Origin: Cylicocyclus nassatus
Lineage: Eukaryota; Nematoda; Chromadorea; Rhabditida; Strongylidae
Reading direction: 5' to 3'
Length of the DNA: 64,000 nt
Assembly (NCBI GenBank): GCA_958299035.1
Contig: CATQJL010000326.1
Coordinates: 1,998,232-2,062,231, forward strand
Positions 39,601 to 52,067 of the stretch are shown here, piece after piece. The position numbers were made by a program, and so were the translations under genes. The notes beneath the pieces are model-generated. The model was not told where the DNA came from. It made no database searches and was given only the letters and a program-made list of their open reading frames with translations. Each line of letters begins with the position of its first letter. Position 1 is the first letter of the stretch.

Positions 39601-40305
39601 GACTTAAAGACTCAAAAAATAGATACTGACCGTCAGACCTTCGGCAGCCAAGATGGATGGAACTGAATATGGATCATAGCGAGGAGGAATGACCCAAGAA
39701 CACATAGTATTCTCAGGATATATCGTGGCAACAATTTTGCTGTTCACTAAAAAAGTAAACATTGAGTAATCCAGTTGTGTTAGATAGTAGATGCATGTGA
39801 CCTAAATGTATTCCTCCAGGTGTGAGGATTCCTCGAATAGGGTCTACGTCCCTTGTCATGATGACAGAGCGCTTGTCATGATATTCTTGTGAAGCGTCAA
39901 CCACGGGAGCCTGACCAAGAGAAGACGGATCTGAATGAGACGTTGAAGCTGATATGAGTTAACAGTTTCAAACAGCCTTCAACAAGGAGTAGCTTGGCTC
40001 TCGTTTATGAGCCGATGTGGTAAGAATAAGACGGAAAGAGACGGAAGTCTCAACACGGTTTGCGGAACTTCACCTGCGATTACTTCCTTAGTAGGCAGAG
40101 GAGTGACAACCGCCCTTTCGTTATCTTCCAGCTCCAGCCTCTCCTCCGTGGCAACGCTGTTCCGACCATCATATGGCTCCACACTTCCGGCGCGAGCTAC
40201 GGGATCCGCTGGCGGTCCAGCAATTGGTGAAGTCATGGAAATTTCGTCGAAACCAACCCAACTTGCTGGTCTGCCATTCGCATGTTCCGCTGAGAGCGGA
40301 TCCAT
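36663..40305 (-). CDS. TMEM268-like membrane protein
   Basis: Ten exons: about 40069-40305, 39802-39910, 39631-39746, 39519-39580, 38699-38873, 37788-37898, 37526-37663, 37260-37325, 36787-36885, 36663-36710; phases agree throughout, about 386 aa. The first donor is ambiguous (GAA|gttccg at 40069, or GAA|gtaatc nine bases upstream). An acidic, disordered N-terminus precedes MSAEDYVTAMELI. Two adjacent membrane segments in one exon (VAFWMTLSIVILLIVLFA and LVMSFCLFWCVMLFAGIIAC) cover about 184-227. A cytosolic domain with WFRIEDCLPDIERLI and a Cys-rich end (CPKQLCLCQYIDK) follows. The order (two TMs, a W-F-x-x-E/D-C motif, terminal C-x-C-Q) matches my recollection of vertebrate TMEM268; function unknown. 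Two MITEs lie in its introns. Confidence 0.55.
38371..38514. mobile_element. MITE in a TMEM268-like intron
   Basis: Terminal inverted repeats of about 50 bp (outer GGTAGGTGCCAGAGTAAGCG on the left, its near complement ending near 38514). 144 bp, no ORF, within intron 37899-38698. A short extra copy of TAGGTGCCAAAGG precedes it. Confidence 0.75.
38936..39253. mobile_element. MITE in a TMEM268-like intron
   Basis: GACCGTAGTTTGACCT at 38938-38953 is the exact complement of 39236-39251; about 318 bp, no ORF, within intron 38874-39518. Confidence 0.65.
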
Positions 40306-41432
40306 AGCTTTGAGGAAGCTTAAGGAAATACGCTGTAGTGAGACAGGAAAATTACCATTAGAACGAGATACAACAAGACAAGTGGTCATTTTCTGCTATT
40401 TCATCGGCCAATGCCGAGCAATCTCGTCAGCCCTCGAAGCGGGTAAACAAGACGGGCAAAAGTAAATATTCGGAAAAGGAAATCGTAGTGCTTCCGCCAT
40501 TACAGGTAGTTCGAGTCAGCAACTCAACATGATGCTACCTGCTAGAGAAGACCGAAGCAAGGCACTGAGGACCGGTCGATATGTGTAAAGACAGTCCTAT
40601 AGCAATAAAAAAACTAGTGCAAACAGTAGTTGTTACAGTTATCACCGAATAACATCTGCGAATGGTTCGAATAACATGGAAAAAAGACCGAAAAGGACGC
40701 TTTGCATCCAGCATGCAGTGAGAAATGAAACTACTTTACATTAAAAGAATATCGTAACATGCCCACACGCCGCTCGCACATCATAAGGTCGCGCACGATC
40801 GATTGCGCTCCACATTTCTGGACTGACACCTGGACGAAGAAGGTGCAGATTATTGGACACCTTCGAAATTCAATGGTTCATGCAGTTATCGTACGATGCT
40901 AGTATTACCAGTGCTCGCGGAACGATTGCTAGGTGCTGCTCAAAGGTCCAAAGCGAAGTGCAAACTTGAGGCGGAAGTGTTCGGCAATAGAAATCTTTAA
41001 GCAAAAGAGTCTGCCGCAATTTTCCACACGCCCTACCGGACGACTACTTACATATGTATAAAATTGCAGCCTTATGGTGAGCAGATCGAAGACGGCTGAA
41101 AGGTGGAGTTTCCCAGCGGTCACTAAAAAACCCATAACTTGTCAAGACACCTTTCCCAATTACCAGAGAAAGTGCGGATTAGCTATACATCTCTTGGTTG
41201 TTCGGTTTGTTTATACTTCATGGACTCCTAAAGTATTCAGAACACCAAGTTCTTGATTTCAGTGTGTCTGAACGCTAAACTGGCGGTAGTCTGACAGAGT
41301 GCATCCCCCAAAATTGTTCCCACGTGAATCATCAACTTTTCTGTCTTTCGATCATTTTAACTTGTCAACTTCGAATGAGCGTCTCAAATTTGCTGGACTT
41401 AACGTGTTAAAACGATCGAAAGGCAGCCACGT
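40306..41432. other. Intergenic, small hairpin
   Basis: No gene supported. A hairpin at 41339-41426 has arms TCTTTCGATCATTTTAAC / GTTAAAACGATCGAAAG. Confidence 0.5.
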
Positions 41433-41650
41433 ACAGTCATGTAGATTTTCCGCTTAATATGGTGTGCTTGCACTAAAGGTGAAATGCGGTAAAATTTGCG
41501 CGCAAACAAATAGCTGCGCCTGTGACGCCGGCCAATTGCGCGCGCAATAGGCTAGCATTAGTGGCGTGGCTAATTCTTTACGCGTAAATTTTACCGCATT
41601 TCACCTTCACTGTAAGCACACTATATTAAGCAGAAAATCTACTTTACTGT
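41433..41650. mobile_element. MITE with 65-bp terminal inverted repeats
   Basis: Arms 41433-41497 and 41586-41650 share GTAGATTTTCCGCTTAATAT at the outside and GGTGAAATGCGGTAAAATTT inside, as reverse complements. 218 bp in all, GC-rich centre, no ORF. Confidence 0.85.
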
Positions 41651-42592
41651 AGATGGTTCATATGGGCATTCTACGTTGGCGGTGTAGCAGAGTCTTACAC
41701 TATGGTATGTGATAAAGAACTACATATCACCGAAGAAGAAGGTCCTGATTACCTTTTCTACATGCAAGAGATGCGCACTTGTTGCAGATGTCCGATGGGA
41801 TCCTCCTTTTCGTCAACATGTAGTCCTCCACCCACAGTATGGCAGAATCACTTCAAGGTATATAATCAGCAACGTAAAATCCAAATCTCTAAAGCCTCGG
41901 AAATCAAAACTTCAAACTCTGCTCCCGCCCTGCGGAGATGTTGACGCTTCCGGCTTCGCATTACTGAGACCATGAGGAATCCGAAAAAAAAACGAGTTCG
42001 GCTTGTAGTTTCTCCCTATCTCGAAGCCCGTGTTGTATATATGTTCACCTTGATCACACAAGGGACACGTAACAGTCAATTTTGACATTGTCTTAAAGTT
42101 GGTCAGACGTTGAAATGCTGATTTTTAGCTGCTCAAGGGGCTAGCCACAATTTTCGAAACTTAACAGGAAGCTTCTATTTTCGCAAGCTTACAGTGTCTT
42201 AGAAGGCAACGATAAGTGATAGAGGCTTGTTTGATTCTTACAGAATGAATAAAATTGTCTCAAGCATTTATTAATGTGGACCACAGTCACGCTTGTTTCT
42301 AGAACTTATGAAAACGGCTGCTGGAATTTCCGAATCTTTGCCGAAGCAGCGTTTGTTTCAATTTTTAGCGGTGCAGGCAAAATGGAAAATCATGGCTTCG
42401 TGCTATTCTCTTTTTTTTCGATCCCTGTTAGTGGAGGTTATTCGGATCTGACTGCTGTCCGAGCATGAAATATACAGCAAAATGTTCTCGCAGCTTGACT
42501 GCATTGTTCCCTGTTGATACGATTGCTTTATCTGAAAAAGGGACCAAAAGTCGCTACTGATAGGAGTTAATGAGTTCCTTCAAGTGTCGCAC
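41651..42592. other. Upstream region of the sphingomyelinase gene
   Basis: About 0.9 kb. An open stretch at 41702-41975 lacks splice partners and a recognisable domain. No promoter element was identified. Confidence 0.45.
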
Positions 42593-45500
42593 ATGCTTCG
42601 CTACACTTGGGTATTGCTTATATTCATAGCTGGACTGGAGCCAGGTACTTTTTAGAAATCATTTCTGTTATTATTCTACTATTCATTTCTGTCTATTAAT
42701 CATATGGGACAAAACAATCAACAGAAATCAGAAAATAATATAGTCACCTAATCTGATGTACATCAGTTCATAAGCAAGTTTCGCTATATGCTGGATGTGG
42801 CTATGGTCGTCACCATCTGGCTTACCAAACCACTAAACGTGGTTGAACCTTAAATGAGAAAATTTACTTTTAACTTTGCTCTTGGCATCGTCAGTCAGCT
42901 CCCTATCTCCACCTAGTGCTAGACATTCTAGTAAAGCGACCGTCAATATTGAGCTCAAACATCCGAAGCATGATTCTATTCCCCTCTGTTATATCGATTG
43001 CGCGTCCTGTGAGATAACAAAATTTTGAGACGCAGACTGCAAAATCCCATGTGAAACAGGTTAAACACCACATCAAATTCCTGCTCAATGGAATTGTTTC
43101 GCACCCTCTCAAGAGAAAGTGAAATAACATTTGATCGAGAGGATTACTTGTGCCTGTGTGAAGCACCTTGGTTCATTGGCGCGGAATCCAAATACTTGCA
43201 TGAGAGTTTATTTTTCCAGCGCTGTCGGATACCTGTCAAGAATGTAAGTTCGCTGTCGACCTTCTACATGATGCTTGGGGAGAGAAGACAACAGAGGAGT
43301 GCGTCGGTGAGAGATTTTACAAATGAATATTTTCTGCCAAATTCCGTACTCTACGCTAGGGCAGATTTTTTTTTCGGCCTATTTTTTGTCTTATCCAGTG
43401 CTTATGAAGGTGCTGACTAAATAAGGATTGAAAAGCGTAATACGTCAGAAATCGAGATCATTGTTTCGGAAACCCAGATAGCTGCCACCCAGTCAGGGCT
43501 CGGCGCAGCTCGCGCCAGGTCAAGCTGGATGTCGTTTTTGGGACAAATAGCAAAGGGATATCGTCTTTTTGGCGAAAGACACGTAAATTTTGACTTTTTC
43601 AGTCGTTTAAGGTTTTTTTCAACGTTTAGGGTGTAGGATCCAAGGGGACTTCGTAAGAAGTTTTCAAGATGGCTATGCGGATTTTTGAAATTTCTCTGGC
43701 GCCAGCTCGTACCAAGCCCTGGCCCCAGATCAGCTTACGGAGGACAAGCATAAACGGAACGAAAGCAATTTCAGGAGATCTCGCCATTTTTATCTGCCGT
43801 ACATTCAGAATAGAAGACAACTTCATCTGCAAAGGAATTGTGGGTGATTTTTCGGTAAGTTTGACCCACCCATGTGCAAATGCAAAGCGCATTTGCTTTT
43901 ACACAATTAGTATCATATATATATATTTTAGGATGAGTTTATGTATGTGTTGGGACAGATAATCGTCGAGCCGCATCAGATATGTGGGCTGCTGTTGGAC
44001 GGTAGATTATTTGAAAACTATGTTGCTTATTTCTCTTTACTCCTGATCCTCAGTTTTTGCTTATCAGATTGTGGGAAGTTCATAGATCCGTTCAATTCCA
44101 CTTGGAGTATTCCTATTCCGAACGGGCAGCCAGCTCCCGTAGATAAGCAGCCTGTGCCGGTAAATAAAAAGCATTTTTCTTCATGAAACGGAGATATGGT
44201 TGCTTTCCAGGGCGGCAAGCCCGTTTTGAAAGTCTTGCATTTGACTGACATCCATCTGGACATGCTGTACACTCCGGGACTGGAAGCGAAATGTGCAGAA
44301 CCTCAGTGTTGCAGACCACAGCAAGATCCTGATGTGAGACTGAAAAAATACATGATCAAACCAATGCTAATCAGCGGCTGCTGTCAAGTATAATATCTGA
44401 TTTGTAGGAAGTGTCGGTTGCAGCCGGTGTGAAGGAAGCAGCAGGTCAGTGGGGTACAGTTGGAAACTGCGATGCGCCCTATTGGCTACTCACAAACATG
44501 CTCGCATTTATTCAAAAGAACCATAAAGATGTGAGACCTGCTTATCAACTCAGATCTCTCCCATACAGTAATCTCCTAGCTGGACTACGTCATGGTCTCC
44601 GGCGATCTAACATCTCATGCTGACTGGGACTACACACGTCAATCGCACGTGGCCATAGTCAAAAACATTTCGGACACAATCAGATCGTAAGCACTTAAAT
44701 TCAGACGGCAAAATGGATGTTTGTCAGATTTTGATTATAATAGTAGTAGATCCTTCAAGTGCACCGTAACTCAAATCCTCCTTTCCAATCCTTGCTAGAT
44801 CCTGAAAATGAGCTGCAAAAGCCTCGATAAAACTAAATTATTGTGAAGAGTAGGCTGGGATTTTGAAATGCGTTTTCAAAATTTAGCGCATGAGTAGGAG
44901 GGTGGAGTTGGGGCTACGGTGTAATTGGGGACTTTACTACCTACCAACTAAAACCACAAAAATCTCACATCTGCAATCTGACAGACAGCCAAGCCCAAGA
45001 AGAGGGTGAATGCAAAAGGTGTTATGCTGCATTTGAATGATTTAAATATCTAGCCGCATTTACGAAAATTTACCACCGTTCAGTATGCGACACACTTGGG
45101 GCCCTCACCGTTTTTTCAATTCTCATTTTTTTTATCGATGTATGGGTGCGGTTGTGATGACTTGTGTGTGTGTGTGCGTGCCATCTTTTCAAAATAAACC
45201 AATCGTAAACAGAATACAATTAATAGTGGAGGAAAAATAATCGATCAGTACGAAGTGGTTTCCAGTCAACGATTAAGCAAAGAGAGTTGTGCGAATTCGT
45301 TTTATCATTGTAGTGACACTGCCACAAAAAAGATTTTTAAACCTGGTCAGCTGTATGGCATCCTTACCCTGAAGTGAACCATCAAATTGATCTATTAGCA
45401 AGAGATTAGTTAACAACATTTGTGTGCATCATCGGATCTCATCGATGGTAAAAATTTGTAAATTTCTTGTATTTTTCTTGCATTTGCCAAAATTCGCCAC

Positions 45501-48500
45501 GCAACAATCGTTTCCGTCATGTTGGCAAATTCCAAGCGAGAAGGATGCTATATACGCTAATGTGTGGAATTTTTTTTCTGTCTGGTTTAGACGCACCATA
45601 CTTTGAGCGTAAAATTTGCCATAGCTCTACAACGCAAACTTCTAGCGCGTTTAGTATCTGGTTGGTCAACATTTTCCAACTAGTGAAAATAGGGAACGAG
45701 TCTTGTGTGCCCTTGAATCAGAACTTTTAGATATTTTCCCAATATTCCATGCTACTTCGCTGTAGGAAATCATGAAGGAGTGCCCATCGACAAGTGAGTT
45801 GTTTTCCTTTCTGGCTGTCTGTAAATAAGATTCGTCCCACTGTTTTACTTTAATATGAAAATCCCTCCAGTTTCGCACCTCATTTCACTCCGAAACAATT
45901 TCATATGGATTGGCTTTACGATGCTATGGCAGAAGCTTGGAACGGGTGGATTCCCCAAGATCAAGTTAAAACAGTCCAGTAGTGAGTGAGAAGCTATGTA
46001 GACTTAATAGCGCATAATGAAAATTTTATTTTTTAGCATGGGATGCTATATGAAGAAGATTTACCCTGGATTACGACTTATTTCAATCAACAACGCACTT
46101 GGTGGAGACTCAGTAAACTTGTAATTTTTCTGCATTCGCTTCTTGTTTCCTAAGTGCACGATTGCCTTCAGCTTCCTATACGTGAACCAGACAGATCCAG
46201 ACGGGACTCTAACATGGCTTATCCAGCAACTGCAAGCTGCCGAAAATGCTGGCGATGTTGTCAGTTCTAGCTCGATCACGGATGTACCGCTAAGCTCAAG
46301 TTAACATTTAGGTACATATAGTTGCCCACATCCCTGGCGGGAACGGTGAAGCTTTGGAAGGCTGGGCTTTGAACTATTACAAAGTCGTCAATAGGTTTGG
46401 AGTGCCTTCACCTTCTGGACCAATAATTTCTACCTCCTTCAGGTTCCAAAACACGATAGTCGGTCAGTTCTTTGGTCACACCCATTCGGAGGAGTTCTAC
46501 ATGACCTATGAGGACCCAGAATCTGCTTCCTCGCGTCCAACGAGTGTCGTCTATTCTGCGCCGTCACTCACTACCTATTCGGAATATTTTCCAGCCTATC
46601 GTGTTTACAAAATCGACGGTGCCTATAAAGGATCAAGCTATGTAGGTGCTATGTCGGAAGGAATTGATTATGAGGGAGCCAGTGCTAATCTCTGGCTATC
46701 TAGCAAGTCATCGATTTCGAAGAGTGGTATTTCAATTTGACTGAAGCCAACAAAAATCCGCAAAATCCACAGTGGAAGCAGCTTTATGCCAGCGTCAATC
46801 AGGAATACGGTTCGTTCGAACTCTAATAGCTTCTACAGCAAAATATGGTGCATTGCGCACGGCCACAAAGCGCACACTTTGAAGCGGCTGCGTTTGTGAA
46901 AGCAATTATTATGCTTGTCTTCGCACTAAATTTTTTCTGAGCAGGTTTGATGAAGGAAGCTGGGAAAGAAACATCAAAATAGAAGATTCATACTATAATA
47001 TATATACTGGAGGACGGCTAAGTCATTCAGTGTGGAAGTGAAGTTGGCTGCGCAACCGTGCCATAGTATCTTCAAAACCTGTTAAAGTCTACTTATGGCG
47101 CTACACATGATGGGGGGAGGGGGAATTAGCCTTCTTTCCTAAACCTATAATCTGTTTCGACTGGGATCAGTTGTGAAGGTGCATGTGATGCCGTGGAACG
47201 CCACTTGCCTCTGTGAACAAGCACTGTACTTGACTGGAATCAGTTTAGTGTATAGTCTGAGTTGCACGCACTAACCTGTATGCACATCGTTAGCTGGCGC
47301 CGCGTAAACTTCAGGGTTGAGTTGCACAGACTGATCATATATTGCAACTATTAGGTTTGTCCCGAAAGTTTTGTCGGTTTATTTCATCGCTTACCAAACC
47401 TCACAGAACACCAATCCATGGACGACCTAGGTGTCATTCTATTCATTTTTGTATCCTCTTTCTTATAGCTATATTTGTTCCCTGGTCTACCACGTCTTTA
47501 CGATGTTATCGCCATGGCTTTTTGAGCACCTCAGCAGTAGCGCCAAAAATTTCCTGAATTTTCAAAATTTTTATCTTGATATTTTCGATGAGCGCTGGTG
47601 ACTGTTATGTAGGGCAAACCTTTGGCTACATTGTTCCTATTTTAGATTACGTGGGCCACGTTTATAATGTCCGTAATAATTATTTATTTGAGAAAAACCG
47701 CGGCTTTTTGAACACGTTTTATCACGTAAAATTACCGAAAATTCAAAAAGCTGATTTTTGAAGCAGATCAAACTTGGTTATGTTGCATAAATAATGTTTA
47801 ATAACAATCAAGTTTGAATTCGCAAAAATTCAAAAGCTTTCATGCTTTTGCTTCAATTACGCGTTTCATGACTTTGCTAAAAACCAAGGCCTCCGGAGAA
47901 ATGATTTTTTGAAGTTAAAATCAGTAGATTAGGGGAATCTAAAAATATGAACTTGTAGCCTGAGAGTTGCTCTATTTGACCCATACTTAGTCTTTTTCGA
48001 AAGTTTGTAATGAAATTTTTGAAAATTAGCTCAACTTTGAGCAGGTAAAATTGAAATTGACAGATGGAAAATTTTGGCAATTATCAAAAAAAGCATACAA
48101 GGTTATGGTATGAAAGTGTCTCCTTAAGAAAGAGAAGGAGAAGCTGCATCGAATGCATGTTGAAACTCACTCTCTTCACTGTGCGTGGTTTCACAGTGGT
48201 TTGAATAAACCGACAAAACTTTCGGGACAACCTAATATAGTGAGAAAGTCTAAACTAACATTTTATACAGCCAATGCGGCACTCCATACCTTCGCCTCTA
48301 GAAAATGCATTCATTTACTGCTTGTTCTTTGCATTTTCCTCACGCTGAATTCTCACAGCCATGTTAAGTATGGCTGCAGCCTTATCGCGCGAAGATGCGC
48401 AACAATTTCATGATAATCTGCGTGCATCCAATTTTATACCTTATTCCTATGAAGGGCTCAAGTCACAAGCGCCTTCGGAGTGGAACAACATGATCGAACG

Positions 48501-48738
48501 GATGAAAACCGACGACGGGCTTTTCGAAAAATACAGAGAGTATGATTTGATTTTTCCTTGAAGTAATAAACTGAAAAGCAAAGAATCATTCAGAAATTAC
48601 TATCGTCGCTCGAAATTTGACGGCATTGGTGAATGCGATGAGCGATGCAAGAAGGGTTGGCTGTGCAGCGCTCGACAAATGCACCACTCAAAAAAGCTTT
48701 GTGCTGATCTCGGATGTGCGAGTTGTTGCATTAGCTGA
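42593..48738 (+). CDS. asm homologue: Acid sphingomyelinase (sphingomyelin phosphodiesterase)
   Basis: Hydrolyses sphingomyelin to ceramide and phosphocholine; lysosomal or secreted. Seventeen exons: 42593-42644, 43220-43306, 43775-43854, 43932-44001, 44068-44159, 44211-44333, 44408-44530, 44580-44686, 45731-45793, 45871-45981, 46037-46120, 46172-46259, 46312-46394, 46443-46641, 46704-46809, 48455-48539, 48594-48738; all phases agree, about 565 aa, the family length. Signal peptide MLRYTWVLLIFIAGLEP; saposin B domain from TCQECKFAVDLLH to QICGLLLDG. Metallophosphoesterase motifs: LTDIHLD (D140, H142), SGDL (D218), GNHE (N258, H259), VAHIPGG (H366), GHTH (H400, H402). A Cys-rich C-terminus (ECDERCKKGWLCSAR) lies in the last exon. 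The acceptor at 48454 is weak but gives the family sequence. The intron 46810-48454 contains a mariner-type element. Confidence 0.95.
47351..48235. mobile_element. Mariner-type non-autonomous element in a sphingomyelinase intron
   Basis: Inverted termini TTAGGTTTGTCCCGAAAG (47351) and the complement ending CGGGACAACCTAA (48235), each about 30 bp with one indel, are flanked by TA on both sides (47349-47350, 48236-48237), the target duplication of Tc1/mariner elements. 885 bp. No transposase with the expected catalytic signature was seen. Confidence 0.85.
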
Positions 48739-49316
48739 GCACTTGTAAACGCAAATCATGGTTATTTAGCTTTTGAGGAAAGACAAGGTCGTAACAGCTA
48801 CAGACGAAAGCGACCAGTACCTGTCCGAATAGGTAACGAGGAAATCCGACAACTCGTTCTGTCCTGGAAGAGTCGTGCGAATGCAAATTGTCCATTATAG
48901 ATTCGTTGACAAGCTTGTTATCGTTGAATACTCATCTGAGGAGACAGCAATAAAGTGTTATAAATAACCGCTGGCCATTGCAGAATTCGCTGAAAGTAAT
49001 GTTAGTAAAGTCTGAGTAGCTACACCTCTCTGCCTCGTTTCCACTGCACTCAGACAATCGATCGGACCCCTCCGCCGGACCCTCGGAAACTGCCAGGGTC
49101 GCGCCGGACCCAGTTGACCAATGAGAGAAGGGCAAATGGGCGGTCCATCGCGGTGGCATCACTGGCAGACAAATGGGAGGCTTCTCCGGCCCTGCTGCAA
49201 AGGTCCGCCATTTCTCCGGCGCGACTCTGCCAGATTTGACGGACTCCGCGCCGCAGAGGTCTGCGCGGCGCGTGTCCGCCAAATTTGGAAGACACGCGCC
49301 GGAGAAAATCGGAGGG

Positions 49317-49553
49317 GTCCGGAGCAGAAATGGGAGGTATCCGGAGCAGAAAATGGGAGGTATCCGGAGCAGAAAATGGGAGGTATCCGGAGCAGAAAAT
49401 GGGAGGTATCCGGAGCAGAAATGGGAGGGCTCCGGAGCAGAAAATGGGAGGTATCCGGAGCAGAAAATGGGAGGTATCCGGAGCAGAAGATGGGAGGTCT
49501 CCGGAGCAGAAAATGGGAGGTATCCGGAGCAGAAATGGGAGGTATCCGGAGCA
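49317..49553 (+). repeat. Tandem array of 22-23-bp unit, 11 copies
   Basis: Unit TCCGGAGCAGAAAATGGGAG plus GTA or GGC, with occasional one-base deletion. The unit length is not a multiple of three, so all frames stay open on both strands and yield long spurious ORFs. Confidence 0.95.
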
Positions 49554-49948
49554 GGCTGCGTATCGATTTGGCGCGTAGCAAGCAAACGTCTAACTCCACG
49601 GTGATGAGTCCTCTGTTTACGCTCTTTGTCCGTATTTTAGTCGCCGTTTCTTTGATTTTGTTGTTTTTGCGCGTTTCTTTACCGTTTTTTCCTTTTCCTC
49701 TTCGCTCTTCGTCGCGTTGGCGTTTATGTTGCTGTAAGTTCCTCGTTTTCAGGTTTATGTTTGAAATTTTCGTGCGGTTGCACTCAATCACCTTCAGTGT
49801 TTGGCTCTTTCCGACTTGCTGAGACATCGTAGACTATTGATGGAGTGGTTTTTGTGATTAATTCTGGATTTTCGAAACAATGAGGTTAGTTGCGCGCTAT
49901 CTAGTGTTGTTGTGATGAAAGTATCGTCTAAATAATCCGTTTATTGCT

Positions 49949-50696
49949 ATAGTGTGGACCCCGGCCAGGTTCCCATAGGTACCTCCGCGGCGCGCCCGCA
50001 GCGCATGCCTTCAGTGCGCTTTTCGTTTCGGCTCTGAAGGGATTTCTTTCAATTTCCTCTTTCAAGTGTGTTTGTTCTCTTCTGTAATCTCTACTTTAGA
50101 TGTAAACGACACACGTCAACTGCTGGTGATGGATTTTTATGAGTCTTGACAGTCTTGCAAGCATTTGTTTCGAAAATCTTGTTTTTTTCTCAATAGTGAA
50201 GATTTCGGTGTAGTTCAGAGACATCTCTCCAAAGGTTGTTCAGAATAAGTGTATATGCAGTTGATTTTGTGGAGTGTAGATGCTTCTAGCCTTTTGTTAC
50301 ACCATCAGAGCTTTGCAATCGTGCTCTTGAGCTCAAACTTTCTGGGTTTTTTTATGACCAGAAGGAAGACTTTTCAGAATTGTTCTTCGACTTTTCCTGT
50401 TACTTCTATCATCCATCGCTGGTAGTGTCATACACTACTAGCGATGGATAATAGAAGATTCCAGTTATCTATGAGATTGACTGGAATCTGAGCGCTAGTA
50501 GTAGAAGTTGTGAAGGTTCTCCTATTGCCTTGGCTTTTCTCGTGTTCGGATTAGAGGCCTCCACATCTCATTTCACTCCTGTTTTCGGTTATAATGCTTT
50601 TTTGTTCGTAAGTGAAATGAGAAGCGTTCAAGTCGGGCGCGCGTTGCGTGTGCGCCGCGCTAGTACCTATGGGAAGCTGGCCGGGGTCCACACTAT
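49949..50696. mobile_element. Inverted-repeat element, about 750 bp, inside the composite element
   Basis: Arms 49949-50005 and 50640-50696 are reverse complements (ATAGTGTGGACCCCGGCCAG at both outer ends), with one central hairpin at about 50404-50457 (CATCCATCGCTGGTAGTG / CACTACTAGCGATGG). No ORF. Confidence 0.8.
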
Positions 50697-50886
50697 CTCT
50701 CTCGTACGTATGCTAACCAAGTCGATCGACTTTTCATCAGACGTTGCAGATCCTCACTATATCGTTTCTGGCTTGAAAGATAGGACAAGGCAAGAGATAT
50801 GTTGACAAAAGTCTTGGAGGCAACTCCAAACGATGTTGAAGTTTTGTGACTGTTACTGTTGCTTAGTCACATCACATTGCTTCCAG

Positions 50887-51640
50887 TATTGCTTAGCGAG
50901 ATTAGGACTGACTGATAAGGCTAGGTAAGCATGTAAATGTGAAATGTTTGAGTCACATAGCTTCTTCTTTACTGTTTATGTGACTTTCAATTACAATTTG
51001 CAGAATCGCTTTTGAACGAGCGTTGGAATTGCAAAATGACAATGTTTGTGCTCTCTCAGCACTTGCCATTTTGGATTACAATACGCATACTGTCGAGGGA
51101 GCCCAAAGTGCAGTGGCTTGTCTAGGCCAAGCGTATAGTCTGGAGCCGGAGAATCCGGTTGTCTTGGTCCATCTTGCCAACCACTTCTTCTTCAAAGGAG
51201 TCAGTGCAGAAATTCTTTGAATTAATTACGAATTATCTATAAAAGGGACCTTTTAAATTTGTCCAAGCTGTTACATCGAGGTGTTTATCGCTTTATCTGA
51301 AGGCATCACTTTTTCAGGAAATGAACAAGGTTGAACGGTTAGCGTGGCATGCAATGAGTATGACGGAAAGTGACGAAATCAAGGCCGAAGCTTGTTACAT
51401 TCTTGCGCGGTTTTTCCATTTCAACAGAGACTATGAAAAGGCGTTCAAGGTAAGTTGCATATGCAAGAATTTCAATCCATGTCATCATCGTGTCCTAGTA
51501 CTATTATCAAGCAACTACGTTGAATCATCCTACTTTCGTTTTGCCCCAGTATGGCCTTGGACCTCGGAATTCGAAGATGTTTGGATGAATATAGCTCATG
51601 TATATATCGCACTTGGACAATATGTCCCTGCTTTGCAAAT
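50887..51640 (+). pseudogene. ctr-9 fragment: CTR9 (Paf1 complex TPR subunit) gene fragment
   Basis: CTR9 is a TPR scaffold of the Paf1 transcription elongation complex. Exons 50887-50924, 51004-51199, 51318-51449 join in phase and encode TPR sequence (ALELQNDNVCALSALAILDY, NPVVLVHLANHFFFKG, ILARFFHFNRDYEKAFK). The fourth piece, 51499-51640, begins YYYQATTLNHPTFVLPQYGLG and then, two bases out of frame, continues as EDVWMNIAHVYIALGQYVP, which in full CTR9 lies some hundreds of residues later. So there is an internal deletion with a frameshift. No N-terminal or C-terminal exons are nearby. It lies inside the composite element, so it is probably a captured fragment rather than the functional gene. 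Splice sites are preserved, so capture was at DNA level, not through mRNA. Confidence 0.85.
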
Positions 51641-52000
51641 GTGAGTTTATGGCGTTCCTCGCTGTTTTGTTTCATGTTGCACAGAATGCTTTTTTGATCT
51701 TTTTGTCATTTTCTTACCATGTTAAAACCATATGCTTATACTGTGGTGTTACAAGGTTCTTTTTGCAACTAGGAAATTAGTTTTTCTTTGAATATTCTTA
51801 TCACTCCTAGTATGGTTTTTGTAATATGAATTAACTGTTGTACGTATGCTGGAGATAGATAGATAGATTTTTCGAAAGTTTGATAAATTTGAAATAAATG
51901 TCTTATCTCTTCGTTCTTTCTTCTATCTTCTATCCACAAACGCTAGGGGTGAGAGGGAGGGGGTAGAGTACGGGGTGAGGGTCGCGCTAAACTCCTACCC

Positions 52001-52015
52001 GGGGGGGGGGGGGGG
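52001..52015. repeat. G homopolymer run
   Basis: Fifteen G residues after a G-rich stretch; the length may be unreliable in the assembly. Confidence 0.8.
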
Positions 52016-52067
52016 TCCTATTCGGCTTATTTGGGTGGGGTTTAGAGACAAAATTGGGGTTTGGAGC

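Noticed and set aside
46946..46982. Short 3' exon ending the sphingomyelinase protein before the mariner-type element
   Set aside because: It joins in phase, but the protein would lose the conserved Cys-rich C-terminus, which is found intact at 48455-48738. Possible only as an alternative form.
47342..47761. ORFs inside the mariner-type element as transposase
   Set aside because: No helix-turn-helix or DD34D-type motif; one simply translates the terminal repeat.
49121..49827. Long overlapping repeat ORFs (about 140-230 aa) on both strands
   Set aside because: They arise from a 22-23-bp tandem unit without stops in any frame; no splice logic, no domain.
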